Assembly (NCBI GenBank): GCA_049603715.1
Contig: JBMYSW010000006.1
Span: 62,001-126,000 of the forward strand
Origin: Pontibacterium sp049603715
Lineage (GTDB): Bacteria; Pseudomonadota; Gammaproteobacteria; Pseudomonadales; Balneatricaceae
Reading direction: 5' to 3'
DNA: 64,000 bases
Shown here: in pieces, positions 36,736 to 43,867 of the stretch
Layout of the letters: each line of letters opens with the position of its first letter
Numbering within the stretch: the stretch's first letter is position 1
Made by a program: the position numbers and the translations under genes
Notes under the pieces: generated by a model
Seen by the model: only the letters and a program-made list of their open reading frames with translations
Databases searched by the model: none
What the model was told of the DNA's origin: nothing

Positions 36736-36960
36736 TTATGCGCCCTCAAGCACCATAAATTGATCTTTGTCGCCATCGCACTCTGGGCAACGCCAAAAGT
36801 CAGGTAAAGCGCTAAAGGGTGTACCTGGGGCAATTTGCCAAACATCGTCGCCTTGGGCTGGGTCGTAGGTGTACCAACAAATTTTGCATTCCAAACGGGC
36901 GTCATCATCGATGCGGTCTGCATCGCCTAAGTAACTTCCTTCAAAACCTTGATAGCTCAT
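36736..36960 (-). CDS. hupI: Hydrogenase-associated rubredoxin HupI
   Basis: A 74-aa rubredoxin with the two Fe ligand pairs CKIC and CPEC (residues about 25-28 and 58-61) and the WYTYDPAQGD turn. HupI/HoxR rubredoxins are needed for hydrogenase made in the presence of oxygen and for proper Fe-S maturation of the small subunit. The 20-residue N-terminal extension is typical of the HupI type compared with free rubredoxins of about 54 aa. Confidence 0.94.
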   Translation of the reverse strand: MSYQGFEGSYLGDADRIDDDARLECKICWYTYDPAQGDDVWQIAPGTPFSALPDFWRCPECDGDKDQFMVLEGA

Positions 36961-36967
36961 AGCAACC

Positions 36968-37837
36968 TCACATTAAAACGTCGCGAATTTCAGTTAAGCG
37001 CTCAGCGGAGTCTTGTAAATCCTCTGCTGCTGCACAGGCTACCGCTGGCACCTCGGTCACCTCTAACGTATCGAGAATGAGCTGGTCTGTGCTGTTAAAG
37101 TACTGTACACGCCACAAACCCGGCACATTGGTTGAGGTAATTCGGCAGTTACCGTAGCCACGAGACAGAATCGTTACGGCGCCAACGCCAAGCTGCTCGT
37201 TAAGGTAGCTGTGATCTTCTGGCGAAAACGGCAACAAGGATAAGTTGATGACATGAGGCTGCTCTGGCTGCTCGCTTGCCTCACTAAAACGCTGACTCAC
37301 ATCGGCAATTTCCACCAAAACCGAAGGCGCGTTTAACAGCCCTTCTGGCATTTGCTCAGGTATCGCAACAAAAGGGCGTGCGCCACTGAAGGCCGCAGCA
37401 CGAACCGCTGAAGGAATATCAGCTACTTCAAGTCGCTCAGAAACCACATCGCCCTCCTCATCCATTTGACGTGCTCGCCAAACACCTGCCATCACAGTTT
37501 CTTGAATACGCAAAGGCGCGTCGCCATCAATCACGATGCTCACTTCACCCTCACCAAAAACCTGATTCAGTAAATCTAAATCTGGCTCTGGCATGGTATC
37601 CAGCGCCATTTGCTCAGTACTATCGCCAATTTGGTAGGCCGCTATTAAGGTTTGAAGCTGGTCCATCACAGCAACGGCTGCTGGGCATTTTTGTACATCC
37701 TCAGCTTCTGGCAACACGGGCAAGTCGTAGGTGTTCATTTCGCCCGGCATTTTCATGTAGTCGAGCACCATGTCGCCTTCGTCTTGGCTACCTGGGCCGA
37801 CAGAGAGGTTAAAAAGCTGGATATGATCGTCGCGCAT
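36968..37837 (-). CDS. hupH: Hydrogenase expression/maturation protein HupH (HyaF family)
   Basis: A 289-aa HyaF/HupH family protein. The blocks LLNQVFGEGEVSI, QETVMAGVWR, VTILSRGYGNCRI and TNVPGLWRVQYFNS are characteristic of the repeated HupH_C domain. It participates in hydrogenase maturation under oxygen. AGGAGG just upstream supports the ATG at 37837 rather than an earlier GTG at 37858 that overlaps hupG. Confidence 0.92.
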   Translation of the reverse strand: MRDDHIQLFNLSVGPGSQDEGDMVLDYMKMPGEMNTYDLPVLPEAEDVQKCPAAVAVMDQLQTLIAAYQIGDSTEQMALDTMPEPDLDLLNQVFGEGEVSIVIDGDAPLRIQETVMAGVWRARQMDEEGDVVSERLEVADIPSAVRAAAFSGARPFVAIPEQMPEGLLNAPSVLVEIADVSQRFSEASEQPEQPHVINLSLLPFSPEDHSYLNEQLGVGAVTILSRGYGNCRITSTNVPGLWRVQYFNSTDQLILDTLEVTEVPAVACAAAEDLQDSAERLTEIRDVLM

Positions 37838-37847
37838 GTTCGCCTCC

Positions 37848-38279
37848 TTATTGGCCACAGCTTGCAGGGGTTGGGTTGCTTACAACAGGAATACCAATGC
37901 CCGGGTCGCGTTTTGGCTCTAGGGCAAGAATGCTTCCAATCTCGGCCATGTAAACATCCCAGTCTTGCACTTTGGTAATGGTGGCGAGGTAACGCCCCTC
38001 TTTTAAGAACACCAACGCAGGCCAAACGTTAAAGTTGTATCGCCCTTGCAGCTTCTTCTCATGGTCGCGAGAGATAACGGCTGGAGTTAGTTGCGAAAAG
38101 TGTTTTACCAGCTCTGGAAGGATAACTGCCACATCATTACTTTCCGGAAAGCGCTTAGGCGCCTCGGTAAAAAACAACACAGAAAATGGCGCGTTTTTAA
38201 TAAAGTCATCAAAGTTTTCTTGGTCGAGCAAAGGGTATTGAAGCTCTTCTGTGAGCCGTTCGATTAATGGCGAAGACAT
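37848..38279 (-). CDS. hupG: Thioredoxin-fold chaperone HupG (HyaE family)
   Basis: A 143-aa thioredoxin-like protein without the redox CxxC, as in HyaE/HupG. The segment FNVWPALVFLKEGRYLATITKVQDW corresponds to the cis-Pro region. The family binds the twin-arginine signal of the hydrogenase small subunit and holds it until maturation is complete, which fits the Tat signal seen on HupS. Confidence 0.9.
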   Translation of the reverse strand: MSSPLIERLTEELQYPLLDQENFDDFIKNAPFSVLFFTEAPKRFPESNDVAVILPELVKHFSQLTPAVISRDHEKKLQGRYNFNVWPALVFLKEGRYLATITKVQDWDVYMAEIGSILALEPKRDPGIGIPVVSNPTPASCGQ

Positions 38280-38306
38280 GAAAATATCCTGTTTGTTATT
38301 CTAAAT

Positions 38307-38609
38307 TTATTTTTTGCGAAGGTGCTCAGGCAGCTCAGGCTCACGCCCCACCAAGTCTGCAAAAAGATGATCCAAGGCGTCGGTTTGGCCTTCCATCACA
38401 GCAGCCACCGCGCCTAACGCGTCTTGCACTTGAGCTGCGCGCGCTTCGGTTAACACCTCTCGGGCTGCGCCTAAAAATACCAGCACCCAAGTGTCTTTGG
38501 ATTGCGGCCCAAGTAGCGAAAGGTCTACCCAAGTTTCATCTGAACCGTTAACACAAAGCGCCCGATGCTCCTCGCAGCGAACAACCTGCATTGGAATGCC
38601 AATACACAT
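38307..38609 (-). CDS. hupF: HypC-family chaperone HupF
   Basis: A 100-aa HypC paralogue starting MCIGIPMQVV with the essential Cys2. The C-terminal extension (residues 75-100) distinguishes HupF from HypC. In Rhizobium, HupF protects the large subunit during assembly in oxygen. Its ATG overlaps the hupD stop by one base. Its presence beside HypC suggests that the hydrogenase works under air. Confidence 0.93.
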   Translation of the reverse strand: MCIGIPMQVVRCEEHRALCVNGSDETWVDLSLLGPQSKDTWVLVFLGAAREVLTEARAAQVQDALGAVAAVMEGQTDALDHLFADLVGREPELPEHLRKK

Positions 38610-39232
38610 TAACTTTCACCCTCAGAGGTCTGTGGCATAAAGCGAACATCACCTTTGCGATAGGCGTCAGCCTCGTCTGGGCGACCCGTTTCGTAATCGC
38701 TCAAGTTAAGCTGATGAGGCGATAATGCTTCTGCGCCAGCGTCCCTTGGAGTCGCGGTTACGCCAAAGCCTGAAAGGTATTCGAGGGCAATGTTAAGTGA
38801 AGGCTCAAGCTGCTGCTTTACCTCATCGCGCAAGCTGCCGCCAAAGTCTTCTAGCTCTACCGGCTGGCAACCTATCAGCAGTAAGTCACTTGGGTAGCTA
38901 CCGGTAAACTCAGACATGGCGAGCACTTCTTGAAACCCTGTTTGATGAAGGCTCATTTGTTTAGCCCCCATAAACTTGGGTACGTCGTCGTTGTAGATAG
39001 TTTTGAGGGTGCCGGGCTTAAGGCCGTAATCGATGGCATCAAAAACCACTAATACATCGGCCTTTTGTACGTGTTGCACAAGGTAAATACCCTGAGTCCC
39101 GCCATCCATGATTTTGACATTATCAGGAAAGGTGTATTGGCGATTAAGCTCTTCTGCACAGCGAACGCCAAAGCCTTCATCTGCCCATAACACATTGCCA
39201 ATACCTAAAATTAATATTTGTTTTTCGCTCAT
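38609..39232 (-). CDS. hupD: Hydrogenase maturation endopeptidase HupD
   Basis: A nickel-recognising protease that removes the C-terminal peptide of HupL. ILGIGNVLWADEGFGVR near the N-terminus includes the Glu ligand. VFDAIDYG has the Asp and MSLHQTGFQEVL the His of the nickel-sensing triad. At 207 aa it is slightly longer than E. coli HyaD (195). ATG 39232 is preferred to a start at 39244, but the ribosome-binding site is weak. It is the first gene of the maturation operon, directly behind a sigma54 promoter. Confidence 0.94.
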   Translation of the reverse strand: MSEKQILILGIGNVLWADEGFGVRCAEELNRQYTFPDNVKIMDGGTQGIYLVQHVQKADVLVVFDAIDYGLKPGTLKTIYNDDVPKFMGAKQMSLHQTGFQEVLAMSEFTGSYPSDLLLIGCQPVELEDFGGSLRDEVKQQLEPSLNIALEYLSGFGVTATPRDAGAEALSPHQLNLSDYETGRPDEADAYRKGDVRFMPQTSEGES

Positions 39233-39270
39233 GATGTAAATCAATATTTTGATTATTGTTACACCCTATG

Positions 39271-39288
39271 TAACAAGGACTGTGCCAG
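39271..39288 (-). promoter_or_regulatory. Sigma54 promoter of the hupD-hypE operon
   Basis: On the minus strand CTGGCACAGTCCTTGTT has a perfect TGGCAC -24 element and TTGT in place of TTGC at -12 (GG-N10-GT). The start of transcription should be near 39262, 30 bp before hupD. It would drive thirteen further genes including hoxA. Confidence 0.75.
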
Positions 39289-39394
39289 TTTTTAAAATTG
39301 GCGCTAGGCCACGTATTACGGGGTGTTACGGCAGGCGTTACAGAAAACGAGGAAATACACCACAAACAAAGACTTCCAACATCAGAGTAGAATC

Positions 39395-39409
39395 GGAAAG
39401 TTACTTTCC
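39395..39409. promoter_or_regulatory. Upstream activator palindrome of hupD (HoxA site candidate)
   Basis: GGAAAG-TTA-CTTTCC is a perfect 6-bp dyad, centred at 39402, 116.5 bp upstream of the -24 GG of the hupD promoter. That is the same distance as at hupE. It sits 11 bp after the stop of the higA-like gene. Confidence 0.75.
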
Positions 39410-39420
39410 ACTAATAGACT

Positions 39421-39762
39421 CTATTGGGACTTAGCAGTGTGGCGCAACGGCGGAGGTGTGGCTGGAGCATTAGAAAGGGAGCGGCTAGCCAAGTACAGCT
39501 CCCAAAGCTGCTGTTTTTCTAACCAAAACATGGGTGTTGTATGCAAACAACGAGCAAGACGTAGCGCTGTATCAGCAGTGATCGCCCTTTGGCCGTTAAT
39601 TACCTCATTCACACGCCGACGAGAAACCCCCATCGCCTTGGCTAAATCAGACTGACTTAAGCCCAAAGGTTTTAGGTAGCAGCGCGACAGAAACGCACCT
39701 GGGTGCTCTGGCTTTCGAGTGTAATAACGGGAGGACGGGTTCAGCTTTGCTACATTTTCCAT
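39421..39762 (-). CDS. higA: HigA-type XRE antitoxin/repressor, orphan
   Basis: A 113-aa HTH protein of the HigA/VapI type. HPGAFLSRCYLKPLGLSQSDLAKAMGVS and VNEVINGQRAITADTALRLARC are the typical helix-turn-helix region, followed by FWLEKQQLWELY. No HigB toxin gene is on either side. It lies between hupC and hupD. Its AGGAG ribosome-binding site follows the hupC terminator T-run at once, so it depends on read-through unless a promoter overlaps the terminator. It may have been recruited as a local repressor, since two of the three island promoters lie within 4 kb. Confidence 0.85.
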   Translation of the reverse strand: MENVAKLNPSSRYYTRKPEHPGAFLSRCYLKPLGLSQSDLAKAMGVSRRRVNEVINGQRAITADTALRLARCLHTTPMFWLEKQQLWELYLASRSLSNAPATPPPLRHTAKSQ

Positions 39763-39773
39763 CTATGGCTCCT

Positions 39774-39800
39774 AAAAAAAGACCCATCCGAAGATGGGCC
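39774..39800 (-). terminator. Rho-independent terminator of hupSLC
   Basis: On the minus strand the stem GGCCCATC / GATGGGTC (one G-T pair) with a TTCG tetraloop is followed by seven T. It separates hupSLC from the downstream higA-like gene. Confidence 0.92.
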
Positions 39801-39842
39801 AATAAACGATGCAAATTGCAAAAAGTTGACAGAGCCTAAGAA

Positions 39843-40568
39843 TTAATCAGGACGATCATCCTTAAACATGCGCCAGCCACCAATCATGGTGGAGATGAGG
39901 CTTTGGCGAGACATAATATCCTCGCGCACCGCCACATAAACGTGAATCATAATGAAGGTAATCAGATACCACATACCTAGACGATGCCATGTATGCACAT
40001 CTTGACTCTGCCCCATTAGCGGAATCACCCAGCCAAACAGTTGATCTGCCCAGCTGCCTTGTCCAAGCCCTTCGCTGTATAGCGCAAAGCCTGTAACAAT
40101 CATAAAGAGCATGCCCAATACAAAGAAAAAGAACATACCCAGCTGTGCCAGCGGGTTATGACCTATGTATTTTTTGGGTGTACGCTCTAAAAACAAATAC
40201 CAACGCGCTTCGTGCCATAACTCTTTCCACCAAGGCGCTGACAAAAAGCGTGGGGTAAAGAGTTCGCGCGCGTGATGATTACCCACAAAGGCCCAATAAA
40301 TGCGACCAATAAAGGCAATCGACACGATATAGCCCGCAGTAAAGTGAGCGAAACGGATATAACCCATAAGGTAATTATCCATGGCCTCGCCCGGCTGTGT
40401 TGGAAGCGGCACACCAATAAAATACCCCGTGACGCACAAGGTAATAATGGAAAATACCGTTACCCAGTGCCACAAGCGCACAGGCGCTTCATAAACATAA
40501 ACCGCCGTTTGCTTGCGGGTAATTTCGCTTACATCCGCTGCTTCATTATTTTTTTCTGTGTTACTCAT
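39843..40568 (-). CDS. hupC: Hydrogenase b-type cytochrome HupC
   Basis: A 241-aa di-heme membrane anchor that passes electrons from HupS to the quinone pool. It has four hydrophobic segments and heme-ligand histidines in VRLWHWVTVFS, IRFAHFTAGYI and the late HTWHRLGMWYLITFIMIH segment. This is the HyaC/HupC/HoxZ family. It is the last gene of hupSLC, 42 bp after hupL. Confidence 0.95.
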   Translation of the reverse strand: MSNTEKNNEAADVSEITRKQTAVYVYEAPVRLWHWVTVFSIITLCVTGYFIGVPLPTQPGEAMDNYLMGYIRFAHFTAGYIVSIAFIGRIYWAFVGNHHARELFTPRFLSAPWWKELWHEARWYLFLERTPKKYIGHNPLAQLGMFFFFVLGMLFMIVTGFALYSEGLGQGSWADQLFGWVIPLMGQSQDVHTWHRLGMWYLITFIMIHVYVAVREDIMSRQSLISTMIGGWRMFKDDRPD

Positions 40569-40610
40569 ACGACTAGCCCCTCAGATAAGGCGGCACTGGG
40601 CCGCCACACC

Positions 40611-42419
40611 TTAGCGAATTTTTACTTTCGTCAGCTCTTGACCGTCTTCACTCATGACGTGGGTCGAACACGCCAAACACGGGTCAAAACTGTGTAACGT
40701 TCGTAAAATTTCAACAGGCTCTTCCGGGCGCTCCATTGGGGTATCCAGCAAGGAGGCTTCAAATGCGCCGATGTTGCCTTGACTGTCGCGAGGCGAGCCG
40801 TTCCAAGTGGTTGGCACCACGGCTTGATAGTTATCAATTTTGCCGTCTTTGATTTTGATCCAGTGAGCCAAAGCACCGCGTGGCGCTTCGTTTACACCCA
40901 CACCCTTCGCCTCTTTAGGCCAAGTGCTTGGGTCCCACTTATCGGTGTTAGCCGTTGAAGAGTCGCCATTTTTAATGTTATTGATCAGTGCATTCCAGTC
41001 ATCTAACATGGAGTCTGTACATAGCTCACACTCAAGCGCACGCGCCAAAGTACGGCCCAGTGTCGACGGCAAGAACTGCTTCAAGCCCAAGTCCATACCC
41101 GTAGACTGGTTAAACGCAGCCAATGAGCGATCCACTTGGTCTTGCACGTACTCTTGACCTTTAACATAGGCAATGATGTAACGAGGCAGCGGCCCCACTT
41201 CCATGGCATGACCACGCCAGCGTGGTGCTTTAATCCAGCTGTATTTCCCTTCTTCGTCCAACTCTTTGATGTTGGTTTTGGTACCCTTCGCGTTCGGACC
41301 AAGCTCAAACTTAGGTTGAGTTTCGCCATCCCATGGGTGCAGGCCTTTTTTGCCACCTTCGTAGCTGTACCAAGAGTGGTCAACAAACTCTTGCACCTGC
41401 TCTGGGTCACGCACATCGACAGGATGCACTTCGTCCCAGTTACCATTAATAATGGCGCCAGCAGGAAGCAAGTCAGTCGACTTATCGTATGGCACTTGCG
41501 CATAAGTACCGTAAGACAATACGTTTTGCGCCGCTAAGCCGCCGCCGTATAGCCAGTTTTTGTACATGCTCGCGATGGCCAATACGTCTGGAATGTAGAC
41601 GTTTTTAGTGAACTCTTGTGCTTCACGAATACGCTCAAGCACAAAGTTTAGGCTGGTCATGTTTACAGGTGCGCCGGACGCACCCGTGCCATCTAAATTA
41701 ATCGCACAAGCGACGCCGCCCACCATAAAGTTAGGGTGTGGGTTTTTACCGCCAAAAATCGCGTGAATCTTAACCACCTCTTTCTGGAAGTCGAGGGCCT
41801 CGAGGTAGTGTGCTACCGACATCAAGTCCGCTTCTGGCGGCAGTTTGTACGCTGGGTTGTCCCAGTAGCCGTTGGCAAACAAACCCAACTGCCCTGTTTC
41901 TACAAACTTTTTAAGACGGGTTTGCACGTCTTTAAAGTAGCCAGGGCTCGACTTAGGATGGCGCGGCGATACCATTTTTTGCAGCTCAGATGTCGCGACA
42001 GGGTCGGCTTTAAGCGCATTAACGGGGTTAACCCAGTCCAAAGCGTGCAGGTGGTAAAAGTGCACGATATGGTCGTGAATTTGCAGGGTTTTATCCATCA
42101 AGTGACGAATAAGGTGGGCGTTAAGTGGCACTTGGATACCCAGCGCGTCTTCTACTGCACGACAAGATGTCAGGGCATGGGTACCGGTACACACACCACA
42201 AATACGTTCTACAAACGCCCAAGCATCACGTGGGTCACGACCTTTTAGAATCACTTCTAGGCCACGCCACATGGTACCGGTTGATACGGCGTTACGGATG
42301 ATGTTGTTTTCATCGACGTTAACTTCGCAGCGCATGTGACCTTCAATTCGAGTCACAGGGTCAACAACAATACGGCGGCCGCTGTTGTCGAGATTTTTAC
42401 TGTTTAAGGGGTTGGTCAT
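40611..42419 (-). CDS. hupL: Uptake [NiFe]-hydrogenase large subunit
   Basis: The catalytic subunit, which splits H2 at a NiFe(CN)2CO centre. The nickel ligands are in ERICGVC (Cys74, Cys77) and DPCLACSTH (Cys581, Cys584). After His587 there is a 15-residue extension starting VMSED, which HupD must cut off. HFYHLHALDW has the small hydrophobic gas-channel residues of a fast enzyme, unlike HoxC. The length of 602 aa is standard for group 1. The start overlaps the hupS stop by one base. Confidence 0.97.
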   Translation of the reverse strand: MTNPLNSKNLDNSGRRIVVDPVTRIEGHMRCEVNVDENNIIRNAVSTGTMWRGLEVILKGRDPRDAWAFVERICGVCTGTHALTSCRAVEDALGIQVPLNAHLIRHLMDKTLQIHDHIVHFYHLHALDWVNPVNALKADPVATSELQKMVSPRHPKSSPGYFKDVQTRLKKFVETGQLGLFANGYWDNPAYKLPPEADLMSVAHYLEALDFQKEVVKIHAIFGGKNPHPNFMVGGVACAINLDGTGASGAPVNMTSLNFVLERIREAQEFTKNVYIPDVLAIASMYKNWLYGGGLAAQNVLSYGTYAQVPYDKSTDLLPAGAIINGNWDEVHPVDVRDPEQVQEFVDHSWYSYEGGKKGLHPWDGETQPKFELGPNAKGTKTNIKELDEEGKYSWIKAPRWRGHAMEVGPLPRYIIAYVKGQEYVQDQVDRSLAAFNQSTGMDLGLKQFLPSTLGRTLARALECELCTDSMLDDWNALINNIKNGDSSTANTDKWDPSTWPKEAKGVGVNEAPRGALAHWIKIKDGKIDNYQAVVPTTWNGSPRDSQGNIGAFEASLLDTPMERPEEPVEILRTLHSFDPCLACSTHVMSEDGQELTKVKIR

Positions 42420-43495
42420 TATTCTTGATCTCCTTTGTGCTGCGCACGTTTAATCGCGCTAACAGCCGCATGAGCCGCAATGGCAGCACCCACACCACCG
42501 GCGACAGCCGTACCAATTTCATCGGCATTCTTCTCAATGCCAAACTGCGGGATATTGGTTAAGCGATCATAGAATGAGCCTTTATCCCAAAAGCCATCTT
42601 CCGAACAGCCAATACAACCGTGGCCCGCTTGAATGGGGAAGGAGATGCCCTCATTCCAGCGCACGGTAGAACATGCGTTGTAGGTTGTCGGGCCTTTACA
42701 ACCCACTTTGTATAGGCAGTAGCCTTTGCGCGCGCCTTCATCATCCCACTGCTCTACAAACTGACCCGCATCAAAGTGTGGACGACGGTAGCATTTGTCG
42801 TGAATGCGCTGGCTATAAAACATTTTTGGGCGACCTTGGCGGTCAAGCTCAGGAATACGACCAAACGTCAGCATGTAGGTAATAACGCCAGTCATTACCT
42901 CCGCAATTGGAGGGCAGCCCGGCACCTTGATAATCGGTTTATCGGTAATGACTTTATGGATAGGTACGGCTTGCGTTGGGTTTGGACGCGCTGCTTGCAC
43001 ACAACCCCAAGACGCACACGAACCCCACGCGATAATCGCGGCGGCATCTTTGGCGGCGTATTTTAGTTTTTCGATAAAGGGTTTACCGCCGGAGATACAA
43101 AACATGCCATCTTCGTTAAGCGGCGGGTTTCCTTCGACCGCTAAGATGTACTTTCCTTTGTATTTTTCGAGGGTTTTATAGAGCTGCTCTTCAGCTTGAT
43201 GCCCTGCCGCGGCCATGAGCGTGTCATCGTAATCCAGCGAGATCATCGACAAGACAACGTCTTTTACCAAGGGGTGGGCTGAGCGGATAAATGACTCAGA
43301 ACAACAAGTACACTCTAGGCCGTGCAACCAAACAACGGGGGTACGTTCTTTGGTTTCCATGGCATTGGCGATACGTGGTGCGAAGGTTGGGCCTAAGCCC
43401 AAAGCAGCCGCGGTAAGGCTGCAGTATTTAAGAAAGCTACGACGGGTGATCCCCTGTCTTCGCATAACTTCGTAGAAGGTTTCTATTTGAGACAT
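42419..43495 (-). CDS. hupS: Uptake [NiFe]-hydrogenase small subunit, oxygen-tolerant type
   Basis: The Fe-S electron-transfer subunit, exported with HupL by Tat: the signal has TRRSFLKYC (residues 17-25) and ends near Ala45. The proximal-cluster motif ECTCCS gives Cys62, Cys64 and Cys65, and CASWGC gives Cys160 and Cys165. In mature numbering these include Cys19 and Cys120, the two extra cysteines of the 4Fe-3S cluster that marks oxygen-tolerant enzymes such as E. coli Hyd-1. A frame opens at 43510, but MSQIETFYEVMRRQ is the family N-terminus. It is the first gene of hupSLC. Confidence 0.97.
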   Translation of the reverse strand: MSQIETFYEVMRRQGITRRSFLKYCSLTAAALGLGPTFAPRIANAMETKERTPVVWLHGLECTCCSESFIRSAHPLVKDVVLSMISLDYDDTLMAAAGHQAEEQLYKTLEKYKGKYILAVEGNPPLNEDGMFCISGGKPFIEKLKYAAKDAAAIIAWGSCASWGCVQAARPNPTQAVPIHKVITDKPIIKVPGCPPIAEVMTGVITYMLTFGRIPELDRQGRPKMFYSQRIHDKCYRRPHFDAGQFVEQWDDEGARKGYCLYKVGCKGPTTYNACSTVRWNEGISFPIQAGHGCIGCSEDGFWDKGSFYDRLTNIPQFGIEKNADEIGTAVAGGVGAAIAAHAAVSAIKRAQHKGDQE

Positions 43496-43634
43496 TCCTC
43501 TCTCCGGCATGACACCACTGAAGGGTCACTGCGCTTTGTCTAGCCGTTGCAGCTAGCCTTGGGTCAGGCGCACCCAAGTAAAACAACAGTGCTCAGCTCT
43601 ATTTTGTTTTATATTGTTTTGACTAAGTGCTTAT

Positions 43635-43651
43635 AGCAAACCACAGGCCAA
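43635..43651 (-). promoter_or_regulatory. Sigma54 promoter of hupSLC
   Basis: On the minus strand TTGGCCTGTGGTTTGCT has GG and GC ten bases apart and TTTGCT at -12. The start of transcription should be near 43624, giving a leader of about 130 nt. The intergenic stretch 43496-43867 contains no gene. Confidence 0.8.
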
Positions 43652-43736
43652 CATAATTTATTAAATAAAAACAATGGGTTAATAAGATTAGAGGGAACTA
43701 AAAAGCAAAGAAGGTTGCCAGTCATACAAACCGAAC

Positions 43737-43751
43737 GGCAAGTTACTTTCT
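43737..43751. promoter_or_regulatory. Upstream activator palindrome of hupS (HoxA site candidate)
   Basis: GGCAAG-TTA-CTTTCT matches the hupD/hupE element GGAAAG-N3-CTTTCC at 10 of 12 arm positions. The centre, 43744, is 95.5 bp upstream of the -24 GG, exactly 21 bp closer than at the other two promoters. TTGCC (43715) also pairs with GGCAA (43737) as a wider dyad here. Confidence 0.6.
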
Positions 43752-43867
43752 AGACCAAAAGCAGCAGAAGAGGAAACAACAGAAAGGAGTAAAGGAGCGC
43801 TAAAAGCGCAAAGTCGCTAAGCAGGAAAGAGTAAAGAACGGAGAGAAAGAAACGTCAGCCGCTTTGA

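Noticed and set aside
38136..38160. A CTTTCCGGAAAG sequence inside hupG as another HoxA site
   Set aside because: The half-sites are in the reverse order (CTTTCC then GGAAAG), the spacing differs, and it lies inside a coding region without a promoter downstream.
39233..39420. A HigB toxin gene accompanying the HigA-like gene
   Set aside because: No open frame with HigB features lies on either side: upstream is the hupC terminator, downstream the hupD promoter region.
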